From Streptococcus ferus DSM 20646 (GTDB taxonomy: Bacteria; Bacillota; Bacilli; Lactobacillales; Streptococcaceae): DNA of 64,000 bases. The stretch covers positions 248,001 to 312,000 of the forward strand of contig NZ_AQVD01000001.1 in assembly GCF_000372425.1 (NCBI RefSeq), given 5' to 3'. A program made the translations under genes and the position numbers. The notes under the pieces were generated by a model. The model had not been told where the DNA came from. It searched no databases and saw only the letters and a program-made list of their open reading frames with translations. Positions 1 through 11,130 of this stretch are shown here, piece after piece. Position 1 is the stretch's first letter; each line of letters starts with the position of its first letter.

Positions 1-551
1 AGACCCATGTTTATTCCACCCTGCACCTGTGCTGGGGAGCCCAAGCGGGTCTTTACTACCGTTATGGGGTGGATAAGGTCCTGATGGACCAAAAATTGTC
101 GGGCATCTTTTCTCAAAAGGTGGCAAAAACGGAGAGTCCCTTGATGCGCGGTTTTGACGATCAGTTTGTATCACCGCATTCCCGCCATACGGAAGTGCGT
201 TTAGAAGATATTGAAGCCTTGACCAATTTAGAAATACTTGCGCAGGGTGACGAGGTCGGTTTATCGATTTTAGCCAGCCCAGATATGCGGGAGGTTTACA
301 GCTTTGGTCATTTGGAGTATGATAGAGATACCTTAGGAAAAGAATATCAGCGTGATCTTCAGGCCGGTAAAAATCCGAAAATTCCGGAAAATTACTATGA
401 CCATGATGATGTCACCAGCCAGCCCTCCATGCGTTGGAATCTGGCTGCAGCTACTTTTTTTAGTAATTGGATTAACTATGCGGTTTATCAAGAAACCCCA
501 TACCGCTTAGAAGAGCTAGAGAATGATTTTTCATTTTACGGCTACTTATAA
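1..551 (+). CDS. metA: Homoserine O-acyltransferase MetA, C-terminal part (5' end outside window)
   Basis: Acylates homoserine (succinyl- or acetyl-CoA donor) in the cytoplasmic methionine pathway. The open frame runs in from the window edge (first full codon at base 3) and reads [19 protein letters not shown], the MetA motif that carries the nucleophilic cysteine. The later GHLEYD motif supplies the family's catalytic His and Glu. An ATG at 69 lies inside the conserved region, so it is not the start. About 182 residues are visible of a family usually near 300, so roughly the first 40 percent is missing. The stop is followed by a ribosome binding site for dnaD 8 bases later. Family identity is sure; acyl donor specificity cannot be read here. 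Confidence 0.93.
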   Translation, partial: THVYSTLHLCWGAQAGLYYRYGVDKVLMDQKLSGIFSQKVAKTESPLMRGFDDQFVSPHSRHTEVRLEDIEALTNLEILAQGDEVGLSILASPDMREVYSFGHLEYDRDTLGKEYQRDLQAGKNPKIPENYYDHDDVTSQPSMRWNLAAATFFSNWINYAVYQETPYRLEELENDFSFYGYL

Positions 552-559
552 GGAGTTCC

Positions 560-1249
560 ATGAGTTTTTTAGATGAGTTTCAATCAGGTAATTTGGTATT
601 ACCAGCAGCGTTACTATTTCATTATAAGGATATCTTTGCGAGTGCGGATGATTTTTTGGTTTGGCAGTTTTACTATCTTCAGATGACAACCAACCGCGAA
701 GAGATAGCTACCAGCCAGATAGCGGCAGCGATTGACAAAACCGTTCCAGAAGTGAATCGGATAGTGGCAGATTTAATCAGGCAAGAGCTGCTCAGTATGA
801 AGACCATCGAGTTAGGTGGAGAGAGTGAGGAGTTTTTTGATGCCTCACCGGCTTTGTCAAAGCTAGATCGTTTGCTGACAAGTAGCAGCCCGCAGCTGAC
901 CTCCCCTGCTAAAGAAAATGCTTTGCAAGATTTAGTAGCTGATTTTGAACGTGAGTTGGGACGTTTGCTTAGCCCGTTTGAGCTGGAAGATTTGCAGAAA
1001 ACGCTGGCTGATGATAAGACCGATCCGGAACTGGTTCGGGCAGCGTTGAGAGAGGCTGTTTTTAATGGTAAGACTAATTGGAATTACATTCAGGCCATCT
1101 TGAGGAACTGGCGTCGAGAAGGCATCACGACGCTTCGTCAGGTAGAAGAACGGCGTCAGGAACGTGAACAGGCTAATCCCAATAATATCATGGTGTCTGA
1201 TGATTTCAAGCAAATGATGAATGCTGCAGCTGACTTATGGGGAGATTAG
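560..1249 (+). CDS. dnaD: DnaD-family primosomal protein
   Basis: DnaD helps load the replicative helicase during replication initiation and restart in Firmicutes. The 229-residue product has the family layout: an N-terminal winged-helix part (about residues 1-100, opening with MSFLDEFQSGNLVLPAALL) and a C-terminal DnaD/DnaB2 domain (about 125-205) ending in NWNYIQAILRNWRREGI, which matches the conserved YxxxIL..W motif. An AAGGAG ribosome binding site sits just before the ATG. It lies between metA and nth, and dnaD next to nth is common in this phylum. The gene is complete and of normal length. Confidence 0.92.
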   Translation: MSFLDEFQSGNLVLPAALLFHYKDIFASADDFLVWQFYYLQMTTNREEIATSQIAAAIDKTVPEVNRIVADLIRQELLSMKTIELGGESEEFFDASPALSKLDRLLTSSSPQLTSPAKENALQDLVADFERELGRLLSPFELEDLQKTLADDKTDPELVRAALREAVFNGKTNWNYIQAILRNWRREGITTLRQVEERRQEREQANPNNIMVSDDFKQMMNAAADLWGD

Positions 1250-1250
1250 G

Positions 1251-1898
1251 ATGTTAGGAAGAGAACGTGTTAAAAAGGTGATGGCCTTAATTGGACAGCT
1301 CTTTCCCGATGCCCATGGCGAGTTGACCTATCAAACACCTTTTCAGCTGCTCATAGCTGTTATTTTATCGGCTCAAGCCACCGATAAATCGGTTAATAAA
1401 TTAACACCTGTTTTATTTGCCAAATACCCAGAAATCAGCGATTTGGCCTCTGCTAGCCAGGCAGATGTCGAAAATACTATCAGACATATCGGGCTTTATA
1501 AGAATAAGGCCAAAAATATTATTGCCACCGCACAGCAAATCCTGACCCGTTTTGATGGCCAAGTGCCTAAGACACACGAGGAGTTAGAAAGCCTGCCAGG
1601 AGTGGGGCGTAAAACTGCCAATGTAGTTTTGGCAGAAATTTATCAGATTCCTGCCATTGCCGTTGACACTCACGTCTCACGTGTGGCGAAACGGCTCAAC
1701 ATCTCTAAACCGGATGCCAGTGTGGAAGAGATTGAGCAGGATTTGATGAGGAAAATCCCTAAAAAAGACTGGATTGTGACGCATCATCGCCTTATCTTTT
1801 TCGGCCGTTATCATTGTCTGGCCAAGAATCCCAAGTGTGAGAGCTGCCCTATCCAAAGTTACTGTAAATATTATAAGGATACGCATGCAAGAACTTAA
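1251..1898 (+). CDS. nth: Endonuclease III (base-excision repair)
   Basis: DNA glycosylase/AP lyase that removes oxidised pyrimidines. The 215-residue product has the helix-hairpin-helix LPGVGRKTANVV with the catalytic lysine, the downstream VDTHVSR motif with the catalytic aspartate, and the 4Fe-4S loop C-X6-C-X2-C-X5-C at the C-terminus (CLAKNPKCESCPIQSYC). The ATG at 1251 is chosen over an in-frame upstream ATG at 1221 because it follows a GGAG ribosome binding site at the end of dnaD and gives the family's usual N-terminus. The gene starts 1 base after the dnaD stop and overlaps trmK by 14 bases, so it is translationally coupled. Confidence 0.95.
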   Translation: MLGRERVKKVMALIGQLFPDAHGELTYQTPFQLLIAVILSAQATDKSVNKLTPVLFAKYPEISDLASASQADVENTIRHIGLYKNKAKNIIATAQQILTRFDGQVPKTHEELESLPGVGRKTANVVLAEIYQIPAIAVDTHVSRVAKRLNISKPDASVEEIEQDLMRKIPKKDWIVTHHRLIFFGRYHCLAKNPKCESCPIQSYCKYYKDTHART

Positions 1899-2583
1899 TT
1901 TATCTCGGAGACTGCAAACGGTGGCTGGCTTTGTACCAAAAGGTACAAGGCTTCTTGATGTTGGCAGTGATCATGCTTATCTGCCGATTGCATTGGTGAG
2001 CCAAGCCTTAATTGACTTTGCGATTGCTGGAGAGGTGGTTAGTGGACCTTATCAGTCTGCCCGCAGTAATGTCAAAGAGTCGGGACTATCCGACCAGATT
2101 GATGTCCGTCTGGCAGATGGTTTGGAGGCTTTTGAGCTTTCCGATGGGATTGATACGGTATCAATCTGCGGGATGGGAGGACTCCTGATCACCGAAATCT
2201 TAGGAAGAGGCCAAGAAAAACTAGCTGGACTGTCACGCCTTATCTTGCAGCCCAATAATCGTGAGGATGATTTGCGGCGGTGGCTTCAGGAAAATCAGTT
2301 TAAAATTGTCGCAGAAGCAACGGTTCAGGAAAACCAAAAGTTTTATGAAATCATGGTGGCCGAACCCGGTCAGATGCAACTGACAGAAAAAGAGCTGCGC
2401 TTCGGCCCTCATTTACTGAAGACCAAGTCATCTGTTTTTAAGGAAAAATGGCTTAGAGAGAAAGCAAAGTTAGAAAAGGCTCTCGCTAATATTCCAGAGC
2501 AGCATTCAGACAGCCGATCATCTGTTTTACAAAAAATAAGAGATATTAAGGAGGTTCTTCATGAAAGTGAGTCAGGTCATTGA
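1885..2583 (+). CDS. trmK: tRNA (adenine(22)-N(1))-methyltransferase TrmK
   Basis: SAM-dependent enzyme that methylates N1 of A22 in tRNA. The 232-residue product starts [16 protein letters not shown], followed by the Rossmann SAM motif [13 protein letters not shown] and the family signature [12 protein letters not shown], then [10 protein letters not shown], which corresponds to the TrmK N-P-x-R-type active loop. The start at 1885 gives the standard N-terminus; the longer frame from 1837 would lie inside nth. The C-terminal stretch (about 175-230) is Lys/Glu rich and predicted coiled coil, typical of the family. It overlaps the next gene by 23 bases, the usual TrmK-Nif3-like pairing in Firmicutes. 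Confidence 0.92.
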   Translation: MQELNLSRRLQTVAGFVPKGTRLLDVGSDHAYLPIALVSQALIDFAIAGEVVSGPYQSARSNVKESGLSDQIDVRLADGLEAFELSDGIDTVSICGMGGLLITEILGRGQEKLAGLSRLILQPNNREDDLRRWLQENQFKIVAEATVQENQKFYEIMVAEPGQMQLTEKELRFGPHLLKTKSSVFKEKWLREKAKLEKALANIPEQHSDSRSSVLQKIRDIKEVLHESESGH

Positions 2584-3349
2584 GAGATATGAATTGTTTT
2601 GTCCGCAAGACTTATCGTTAGAAGGGGATATTTCGGGTCTTCAAATCGGGAGCTTAGATCAGGAGGTCAGGCGAGTGATGGTCGCTCTTGATGTCCGTGA
2701 AACGACTGTCATGGAAGCTATAGCGGCAAAGGTTGATTTACTGATTGTTAAGCATGCCCCGATTTTTCGGCCACTTAAGAACCTTGTTGCCAGTCCGCAG
2801 AATCAGATTTATATTGATTTAATCAAGCACGACATTGCCGTCTACGTTTCTCACACCAACATTGATGTTGTTCCTGGAGGACTTAACGATTGGTTTTGTG
2901 ACTTGTTAGGGATTCAATACCGTTCTAATCTATCAGAGACCAAGGAGGGGTATGGCATTGGCCGTATTGGTGATGTTTTGCCGACCTCTTTTGAAGATTT
3001 TGCGCGCAAGGTTAAAGAGGTCTTTGATTTGGATAGCATCCGTCTCGTCTCTTATGGCAAGGAAAACCCTCTTATCAGACGTGTTGCCATTTGCGGCGGC
3101 AGCGGTCAGAGTTTTTATCCGGAAGCCTTGGCCAAAGGTGCCCAGCTTTACATTACTGGTGATATTTATTATCATACGGCCCAGGAGATGATTACCAACG
3201 GGCTTTTAGCGATAGATCCGGGTCATCACATCGAAGTTCTCTTTGTTGACAGATTGGTTGACCTCTTTAATATGTGGAAACGAGAAAACGACTGGGATGT
3301 CATGTTTTTAGCCTCAAAGGCCAATACGAATCCTTTTTACCATTTATAA
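2561..3349 (+). CDS. Nif3-like dinuclear metal-centre protein (YqfO family)
   Basis: NIF3/DUF34 family protein of unclear function; homologues form toroidal hexamers with a two-metal site. The 262-residue product shows GLQIGS near residue 28, VKHAPIFR around 68 (family motif usually HHP, so the first His is Lys here), [14 protein letters not shown] around 100 and the C-terminal GHHIEVLF. The short form lacks the inserted PII-like domain of longer Bacillus homologues. Start ATG 2561 lies inside the end of trmK with an AAGGAGG site before it. The next gene starts 1 base after its stop. Function is known only at the family level. Confidence 0.88.
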   Translation: MKVSQVIERYELFCPQDLSLEGDISGLQIGSLDQEVRRVMVALDVRETTVMEAIAAKVDLLIVKHAPIFRPLKNLVASPQNQIYIDLIKHDIAVYVSHTNIDVVPGGLNDWFCDLLGIQYRSNLSETKEGYGIGRIGDVLPTSFEDFARKVKEVFDLDSIRLVSYGKENPLIRRVAICGGSGQSFYPEALAKGAQLYITGDIYYHTAQEMITNGLLAIDPGHHIEVLFVDRLVDLFNMWKRENDWDVMFLASKANTNPFYHL

Positions 3350-3350
3350 G

Positions 3351-4442
3351 ATGAAAAAAATAGCAATTATTGGTGCAGGTGTTGTGGGAGCAACAGCTGC
3401 CTATTATTTATCCAAAGAAGAAGGCATTGAACTAACGGTTTTTGATGAGGGATTGGGGCAGGCAACAAAAGCTGCAGCGGGTATTATCTGTCCCTGGTTC
3501 TCCAAACGTCGCCATAAGGCTTGGTATCGCCTGGCTAGAATGGGAGCTGATTTTTATACCCGTTTGCTTGCAGATTTGGAAGCCGATGGCATGGAGACTG
3601 CATTTTATCAGCAGTCCGGCCTGATTTTGTTGAAAAAAGACGAGGCCAAATTGCAGGAACTTCTGGCAATTGGTCAGCAGCGCAGACAGGAATCTCCTCT
3701 GATAGGAGAATTGGGCATTCGAAAACGGTCTGATGATGTTGCGAATCTGTCTGGATTTGATTACTATCTCTGGGCCTCAGGTGCAGCCAGAGTAGACGGC
3801 GCCTTACTGGTTGACTGTTTGCTGAGGTCGGCTTCTGTGTCGGTCGTCAAAAAGAAAGTGCGCCTTGGTCTTCTTGATCAAGGCCGTTACCAAATAGACC
3901 ATCAGGTGTTTGATGGTCTCATTTTAGCAAGCGGTGCCTGGTTGGGGGAGCTGCTAGAGCCTCTTGGTTACCAAGTCGATGTCAGTCCCCAAAAAGGACA
4001 GTTGCGTGATTATTATTTCGCGGAGCCTCATCTGACAGATTTTCCTCTTGTCATGCCTGAAGGAGAGCTGGATATTATTCCCTTTGCCAATGGTAAACTG
4101 AGTATTGGAGCCAGTCATGAAAATCATCAGGGATTTGATTTGGCGGTAGATGAGGCGCTTTTACAGGCCTTTGAAGATGAGGCTTTGCTTTATTTTCCTA
4201 AGCTGATAGATGCCGCATCTAAGACAGCTAGAGTTGGGATTCGGGCCTATACCAGCGACTTCGCCCCTTTTTTCGGAGAAGTGCCAGGACTGCCCCAAGT
4301 TTACGCAGCAAGTGGCTTAGGTTCATCTGGTTTGACAACGGGACCTCTCTTGGGCAAGGCATTGTCTCAGCTTGTTTCGGGACACCCTTCCTTGGTTGAT
4401 CCGGCTGATTATCCGATTAAAAACTATATCTCACAAGAATGA
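3351..4442 (+). CDS. FAD-dependent amino-acid oxidase/dehydrogenase-like protein (DadA/ThiO family)
   Basis: Predicted FAD enzyme of the D-amino acid dehydrogenase / glycine oxidase superfamily. The N-terminus has the dinucleotide-binding fold IGAGVVGATAAYYLS with an acidic residue (FDEG) ending strand 2. Residues 35-50 hold the AAAGIICPW segment typical of DAO enzymes, and the C-terminus has GIRAYTSDFAPFFG and ASGLGSSGLTTGP, the second FAD contact. Length (363) is normal. It starts 1 base after the nif3-like stop, so it is the last gene of the dnaD run. Substrate is not readable from sequence. Confidence 0.85.
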   Translation: MKKIAIIGAGVVGATAAYYLSKEEGIELTVFDEGLGQATKAAAGIICPWFSKRRHKAWYRLARMGADFYTRLLADLEADGMETAFYQQSGLILLKKDEAKLQELLAIGQQRRQESPLIGELGIRKRSDDVANLSGFDYYLWASGAARVDGALLVDCLLRSASVSVVKKKVRLGLLDQGRYQIDHQVFDGLILASGAWLGELLEPLGYQVDVSPQKGQLRDYYFAEPHLTDFPLVMPEGELDIIPFANGKLSIGASHENHQGFDLAVDEALLQAFEDEALLYFPKLIDAASKTARVGIRAYTSDFAPFFGEVPGLPQVYAASGLGSSGLTTGPLLGKALSQLVSGHPSLVDPADYPIKNYISQE

Positions 4443-4506
4443 CAGGTGACACCTTGGCTAAAAAATGTTAGAATAAAGGGTGATTAAACACTAGAGGAGA
4501 CCTGCG

Positions 4507-5376
4507 ATGAAAGGTATTATTCTTGCTGGTGGCTCTGGAACACGATTGTATCCACTGACACGGGCAGCATCAAAACAACTTATGCCGATTTATGATAAAC
4601 CCATGGTTTATTACCCCTTATCAACCTTGATGCTGGCAGGCATCAAAGACATTTTGATTATTTCAACACCGACGGACCTCCCGCGTTTTGAAGAACTTTT
4701 AGGAGACGGTTCAGAGTTCGGAATCTCCCTTTCTTATGCAGAACAACCAAGTCCAGATGGCTTGGCTCAGGCTTTCATTATCGGGGAGAAATTCATCGGA
4801 GATGATAGTGTGGCCCTTATCCTAGGTGACAATATTTACCATGGTGCCGGTCTGACCAAGATGCTCCAAAATGCAGCCAACAAAAGCAAAGGAGCGACGG
4901 TCTTTGGTTATCAAGTTAAAGATCCAGAACGTTTTGGTGTTGTGGAATTTGACGAGAAGATGAATGCCATTTCCATCGAAGAAAAACCAGAGCAACCAAA
5001 ATCAGATTATGCCGTGACAGGTCTCTATTTCTATGATAATGATGTCGTGGAAATTGCCAAAAACATCAAGCCTTCCCCTCGTGGTGAACTGGAAATTACC
5101 GATGTCAACAAGGCTTATCTTGATAGGGGGGACTTGTCTGTTGAACTCATGGGACGTGGCTTTGCCTGGTTGGATACAGGAACACACGAAAGCCTCTTGG
5201 AAGCGGCTCAGTACATTGAGACTGTTCAACGCTTGCAGAATGTTCAAGTGGCTAACTTGGAAGAAATTGCCTACCGCATGGGCTATATTACCAAAGAACA
5301 GGTGCATGAATTGGCGCAGCCGCTTAAGAAAAATGAATACGGACAATACTTGCTCCGTTTGATTGGAGAAGCCTAA
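4507..5376 (+). CDS. rmlA: Glucose-1-phosphate thymidylyltransferase RmlA
   Basis: First step of dTDP-L-rhamnose synthesis: glucose-1-phosphate plus dTTP gives dTDP-glucose. The 289-residue product opens with [18 protein letters not shown], the nucleotidyltransferase signature, followed by the metal-binding region [10 protein letters not shown] (Asp about 110) and [12 protein letters not shown], typical of the RmlA long form. GAGGAG precedes the ATG at about 10 bases. The stop overlaps the rmlC start (TAATG). dTDP-rhamnose feeds the rhamnose-glucose cell-wall polysaccharide of streptococci. A possible promoter -10 (TAGAAT) lies near 4470, but I cannot define a clear -35. Confidence 0.96.
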   Translation: MKGIILAGGSGTRLYPLTRAASKQLMPIYDKPMVYYPLSTLMLAGIKDILIISTPTDLPRFEELLGDGSEFGISLSYAEQPSPDGLAQAFIIGEKFIGDDSVALILGDNIYHGAGLTKMLQNAANKSKGATVFGYQVKDPERFGVVEFDEKMNAISIEEKPEQPKSDYAVTGLYFYDNDVVEIAKNIKPSPRGELEITDVNKAYLDRGDLSVELMGRGFAWLDTGTHESLLEAAQYIETVQRLQNVQVANLEEIAYRMGYITKEQVHELAQPLKKNEYGQYLLRLIGEA

Positions 5377-5968
5377 TGACAGAAAACTTTTTCGGTAAAA
5401 CACTGGCTGCTCGTCCTATCGAAGCCATTCCAGGAATGCTAGAATTTGACATTCCAGTTCATGGCGATAACCGCGGTTGGTTTAAGGAAAATTTCCAAAA
5501 GGAAAAAATGCTTCCGCTGGGTTTCCCAGAAAGCTTCTTTGCAGAAGGAAAATTGCAGAACAACGTTTCCTTCTCCCGTAAAAATGTCCTTCGTGGTCTT
5601 CATGCAGAGCCTTGGGATAAGTACATCTCTGTCGCAGATGGTGGCAAGGTCTTGGGAACCTGGGTAGATCTTCGTGAGGGCGAAAGCTTTGGCAATACCT
5701 ACCAAACGGTTATTGACGCGTCAAAAGGTATCTTTGTACCACGCGGTGTAGCCAATGGTTTCCAAGTCTTGTCAGATTTTGTGGCTTACAGCTACTTGGT
5801 CAATGACTACTGGGCTTTGGAGCTCAAGCCTAAGTATGCCTTTGTCAACTACGCTGACCCTAGCCTGGACATCCAGTGGGAGAACCTAGACGAAGCAGAA
5901 GTCTCAGAAGCGGATAAAAACCACCCGCTCCTCAAGGATGTTAAGCCTTTGAGGAAGGAAGACCTCTA

Positions 5969-5969
<1 letters not shown>
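5376..5969 (+). CDS. rmlC: dTDP-4-dehydrorhamnose 3,5-epimerase RmlC
   Basis: Third enzyme of the rhamnose pathway, epimerising C3 and C5 of dTDP-4-keto-6-deoxyglucose. The 197-residue cupin-type protein contains NRGWFKENFQ, NNVSFSRKNVLRGLHAEP with the catalytic His, and FVPRGVANGFQVLSD. This is the streptococcal RmlC form rather than the shorter enterobacterial form. Translation is coupled to rmlA by TAATG and to the next gene by another TAATG at 5967-5971. Confidence 0.95.
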
Positions 5970-7703
<1,734 letters not shown>

Positions 7704-7704
7704 A

Positions 7705-7739
7705 AATAAGGTTAGGAACCATCTGTTCCTAACCTTATT
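7705..7739. terminator. Bidirectional terminator rmlB / small protein
   Basis: A 15-bp perfect inverted repeat, AATAAGGTTAGGAAC at 7705-7719 and its complement at 7725-7739, with a 5-base loop. It directly follows the rmlB stop. In the minus direction the stem is followed by a T-rich run, so it probably serves the convergent gene at 7755 as well. Confidence 0.85.
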
Positions 7740-7754
7740 ATATTGTTGATACGC

Positions 7755-7946
7755 TTATTTGCCGAAAAGTCCTTTGACTTTGTCGACAACATCGTCAACG
7801 ACTTTATTATTCTCAACAAGTGCTTTAGCCTTGTCGGCATAGTCGCCCAAATCTGCCTTGTGATCTTCAATAAATTGCTGTGCTTTGGACAAATCACCTT
7901 TTGACACCAACTCTTTAACCTGTTCGAAGAGATCATTTTTTGCCAT
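7755..7946 (-). CDS. Small amphipathic-helical protein of unknown function
   Basis: 63 residues (MAKNDLFEQVKELVSKGDL start), almost wholly charged heptad-like helices with the ending VVDDVVDKVKGLFGK. No Cys, no signal peptide and no membrane segment. The complement of AAAGGAG lies 8-10 bases before the ATG, a strong ribosome binding site, which supports a real gene despite its size. It is monocistronic, convergent with rmlB and divergent from the Nudix gene. Its look resembles small stationary-phase or stress proteins, but I do not recognise a family. Confidence 0.7.
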   Translation of the reverse strand: MAKNDLFEQVKELVSKGDLSKAQQFIEDHKADLGDYADKAKALVENNKVVDDVVDKVKGLFGK

Positions 7947-8091
7947 AATCTGTCTCCTTTCTATCGTTTTCTTTTATTAAATCATAAATGATTTGAATAG
8001 GCAAACTTTTTTACCGAGAAAAGGACGGTTTAGAAGAAGTCTTTGGCTTATTTTTTGATATAATAAGGAAAACAAGGAGAAGAGGTCTAGA

Positions 8092-8574
8092 ATGACTAAA
8101 TTAGCGACGATTTGTTATATTGACAATGGAGAAGCGTTGCTGCTGATGCATCGTAATAAAAAAGAAAATGACGTCCACCAAGGCAAGTGGATAAGTGTTG
8201 GTGGAAAGCTAGAGGCAGGTGAGACACCTGAGGAATGTGCCCGCAGGGAAATTTTGGAAGAAACCCACTTACAGGTTAAAGAAATGGCTTTCAAGGGGTT
8301 GATCACGTTTCCGGAGTTTACTCCTGGGCATGACTGGTATACCTATGTTTTCAAGGTAACGGCTTTTGAAGGGGATTTAATCTCTGATGCGGACAGCCGT
8401 GAAGGAACCTTAGAATGGGTGCCTTATGAGCAAGTGCTGGCCAAGCCTACCTGGGCTGGGGATTATGATATTTTCAAGTGGATTCTAGAAGATGTCCCTT
8501 TTTTCTCAGCTAAATTTACCTATAATGACAAACAAGAATTGGTTGATAAAGAAGTTATTTTTTATGACAAGTAA
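8092..8574 (+). CDS. Nudix hydrolase (MutT/8-oxo-dGTPase-like)
   Basis: Cleaves a nucleoside diphosphate linked to another moiety. The Nudix box G-X5-E-X7-REUXEEXGU is seen as GKLEAGETPEECARREILEE (about residues 42-61), with all metal-binding Glu residues present. The 160-residue length and ending (VIFYDK) match the streptococcal 8-oxo-dGTP diphosphatase-like group. A TGATATAAT extended -10 sits near 8058, followed by an AAGGAG-type site. Substrate is uncertain: oxidised dGTP sanitation is the usual annotation, not demonstrated by sequence. Confidence 0.85.
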   Translation: MTKLATICYIDNGEALLLMHRNKKENDVHQGKWISVGGKLEAGETPEECARREILEETHLQVKEMAFKGLITFPEFTPGHDWYTYVFKVTAFEGDLISDADSREGTLEWVPYEQVLAKPTWAGDYDIFKWILEDVPFFSAKFTYNDKQELVDKEVIFYDK

Positions 8575-8601
8575 TTGATGGACAGATGATAAGGAGCAAA
8601 T

Positions 8602-9777
8602 ATGGACGATAAGGATAAAAAATTTAACCTCACATGGTTTTTCAAATGGTTTTTAAATAATCAGGCGGTGACGGTGCTGCTGGTCAGTCTGCTTGTTTTT
8701 TTGAATATTTTGGTTTTTACTAAGATAAGCCCGCTTTTGGCACCGGTCTGGTCTTTTTTGGCCGCTATTATGCTTCCTTTAGTGATTTCTGCTCTGCTTT
8801 ACTATCTCTTAAAGCCGATTGTTGCTCTAATTGAAAAAACAGGTCTTAGTCGTACTTGGTCTATAGCGGTGGTTTTTATCAGTTTATTGGGTTTGATTAT
8901 TTGGGGATCGGCAGTCTTTTTCCCGATGCTGACTCAGCAGCTAACTGATTTTATCAGCCAGTTGCCTTCCTATGTCAAGTCCGTCAACACACAACTTAAA
9001 AAATTGGTGGAGGATGGCCGCTTTGTCGCCTTTAAGCCGCAAATTGAAGAGATGCTGACTAATTTCAGTCAGAAAGCCCTTGTCTATGCTGAAAGTTTTT
9101 CAAAAAATGCTGTGGATGTTGCCGGTAACTTTGCCTCAGCTATTGCGCGTGTGACGGTGGCTATTATGATTTCGCCCTTTATTCTCTTTTATTTCTTAAG
9201 AGACAGCGACAACTTAAAGGGCAGTCTGGTTCGTTTTCTGCCAACAAAGCTGCGTCAGCCCACTGCCCGTGTTCTTGGCGATATCAATAAACAGCTCTCT
9301 GGCTATGTCCAAGGACAGGTGACTGTAGCTATTATTGTCGGCATTATGTTTTCCATCATGTTTTCCATTATTGGTTTACGGTTTGCGGTGACTTTTGGTA
9401 TTATTGCCGGTATTCTCAATATGGTCCCTTATCTTGGCAGTTTTTTAGCCATGGTTCCTGTTTTTATCCTAGCCTTAGTTGAGGGGCCGCTTATGGTTAT
9501 CAAGGTGGCTGTTGTCTTTGCCATCGAACAGACCATTGAGGGACGTTTTGTGACGCCTTTAATTATTGGCAGTAAGCTTAATATTCATCCCATTACCATT
9601 TTGTTCATTTTGCTGACGGCAGGCTCTATGTTTGGCGTCTGGGGCGTTTTTTTAGGAATTCCTGTTTACGCTTCCATCAAGGTGGTTGCTATCGAAATAT
9701 TTGAATGGTATAAGTCTGTCAGCGGGCTTTATGAAGAAGAGTTAGGAGAAGGGGTGGAAGATGCAGAATCAGAATAG
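8602..9777 (+). CDS. AI-2E/PerM-family membrane permease
   Basis: 391-residue polytopic membrane protein. Hydrophobic segments cluster at about 17-37, 40-70, 85-105, 185-205, 245-300 and 325-365, with a long hydrophilic loop around 110-180, the usual layout of the AI-2E/PerM family. The conserved C-terminal half reads GIIAGILNMVPYLGSFLA and LIIGSKLNIHPITI. Family members have been linked to autoinducer, polysaccharide or ion export, so the substrate is open. The AAGGAG site precedes the ATG. Its end overlaps the TPR gene by 17 bases, so the two are coupled. Confidence 0.87.
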   Translation: MDDKDKKFNLTWFFKWFLNNQAVTVLLVSLLVFLNILVFTKISPLLAPVWSFLAAIMLPLVISALLYYLLKPIVALIEKTGLSRTWSIAVVFISLLGLIIWGSAVFFPMLTQQLTDFISQLPSYVKSVNTQLKKLVEDGRFVAFKPQIEEMLTNFSQKALVYAESFSKNAVDVAGNFASAIARVTVAIMISPFILFYFLRDSDNLKGSLVRFLPTKLRQPTARVLGDINKQLSGYVQGQVTVAIIVGIMFSIMFSIIGLRFAVTFGIIAGILNMVPYLGSFLAMVPVFILALVEGPLMVIKVAVVFAIEQTIEGRFVTPLIIGSKLNIHPITILFILLTAGSMFGVWGVFLGIPVYASIKVVAIEIFEWYKSVSGLYEEELGEGVEDAESE

Positions 9778-11002
9778 CGACCAAATGATAGCGTCTCTGG
9801 CTGAGCAGAATCTAGAAAAGGCCAATAAGTATTTTCAGAGGGCCCTGAAGGAGGATGATTCAGAAAGTCTCCTCGCCCTTGGGGAATATTTGGAACGCAT
9901 TGGTTTTTACCCTCAGGCGAAAGCCATCTTTTTGCAAATACGTCCAAGCTTTCCAGAGGTGAACATCAACCTCGCTCAAATTGCCAGTGAGGACGGCGAT
10001 ATGGATGAGGCGTTTAATTATCTCAATGAAATTGCTGCTGACAGCCAGTATTACTTAGAAGCCTTGGTGACTATGGCCGATCTCTACGATGCTGAAGGTC
10101 TGACCGATGTGGCCTATGAGAAATTGTTGCAAGCGCGTCAATTAAGCGAGGATCCCCTGCTTATTTTCGGGTTGGCAGAGTTGGCCCTCTCCTTAGAGAA
10201 CTATCAGACTGCTATCGAGCATTACGCTCAGCTGGATAATCGGGAAATTTTAGAAAATACCGGGATTTCAACTTATGAGCGAATTGGCAGAGCTTATGCT
10301 GCTCTGGGCAAGTTTGAAGCAGCCATTGAATTTTTAGAGAAGGCGCTTGAGATTGAATTTGACGATCAAATTGTCTTTGAGCTGGCCTGCCTCTTATACG
10401 ATCAGGGAAATGCTCAGAAAGCTAATATCTATTTCAAGCAGCTGGATGCGCTGAATCCTGATTTTGAAGGCTATGAGCTGCCCTATGCCTTATCGCTGCA
10501 TGAGGAACATCAAACAGCGGAAGCTTTGAGGTTACTGCAGCAATCCCTTTCTAAGAATGAATTTGACAGCCGAGTCTTGATATTAGCCTCCCAGTATGCC
10601 TATGAAGAGCATGACAAGAAAGCTGCCGAAAACTATCTTTTGAAAGCCTTGGAAGTTGCCGAAGAAGAGGAGGAAGTTCTCCTGCCGCTCAGCAATCTTT
10701 ATCTAGAGGCGGAACGTTTTGAAGATGTGATTGCTTTAGATAGTGGTGCCGTTGATAATCTTCTGACGAAGTGGAACCTAGCTCGTGCTTATCGGGAGTT
10801 AGAAGATGATGAGAAGGCACTTGTGTATTATCAGGAGCTGGCTAAGGAGTTGACAGATAACCCCGAATTTTTGGAAGACTATATCTATTACTTAAGGGAA
10901 CTCGGTCAACAGGCACAAACGGCAGATTTAATTGAGACTTATTTGCATTTGGTGCCAGATGATCATCAGATGATCGACTTGAAAAATGACATCAAACAGT
11001 GA
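9761..11002 (+). CDS. Tetratricopeptide-repeat protein
   Basis: 413 residues made almost entirely of 34-residue TPR helix pairs, for example ALGEYLERIGFYPQAKAIFL, AYAALGKFEAAIEFLEKAL and LARAYRELEDDEKALVYYQE, with about ten units. Very acidic, no signal peptide. TPR arrays are scaffolds for protein binding; no catalytic domain is present. Overlaps the upstream permease gene, which suggests a joint role, but the partner is unknown. This single-domain TPR protein is conserved next to the permease in streptococci (recall, not checked). Confidence 0.85.
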   Translation: MQNQNSDQMIASLAEQNLEKANKYFQRALKEDDSESLLALGEYLERIGFYPQAKAIFLQIRPSFPEVNINLAQIASEDGDMDEAFNYLNEIAADSQYYLEALVTMADLYDAEGLTDVAYEKLLQARQLSEDPLLIFGLAELALSLENYQTAIEHYAQLDNREILENTGISTYERIGRAYAALGKFEAAIEFLEKALEIEFDDQIVFELACLLYDQGNAQKANIYFKQLDALNPDFEGYELPYALSLHEEHQTAEALRLLQQSLSKNEFDSRVLILASQYAYEEHDKKAAENYLLKALEVAEEEEEVLLPLSNLYLEAERFEDVIALDSGAVDNLLTKWNLARAYRELEDDEKALVYYQELAKELTDNPEFLEDYIYYLRELGQQAQTADLIETYLHLVPDDHQMIDLKNDIKQ

Positions 11003-11029
11003 AAAACCAAATTGTTTTCACTGTTTTTG
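10994..11029 (+). terminator. Rho-independent terminator after TPR gene
   Basis: Stem AAACAGTGAAAA (10994-11005) pairs with TTTTCACTGTTT (11015-11026), 9-base loop, followed by more T. The TPR stop codon lies inside the 5' arm. Confidence 0.88.
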
Positions 11030-11051
11030 CTTTATTTTCAGAAAATGAAGG

Positions 11052-11099
11052 AATTCACAAATAAAAATTCACAAAGTAATTCAAAAACTGTGCTATAAT
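11052..11099 (+). promoter_or_regulatory. alsS promoter with short direct repeats
   Basis: An extended -10 (TGCTATAAT, 11091-11099) lies 31 bases before the alsS ATG. Upstream are two identical direct repeats AATTCACAAA at 11052-11061 and 11066-11075 and a related AATTCAAAAA at 11078-11087, where a -35 would be expected. The repeats could bind an activator; there is no regulator gene beside them. Confidence 0.55.
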
Positions 11100-11130
11100 T
11101 GACTTGAAACTTGTGAAAGAAGGAAGAGAT

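Noticed and set aside
5002..5403. 133-residue minus-strand frame
   Set aside because: Shadow of rmlA, which has clear family motifs.
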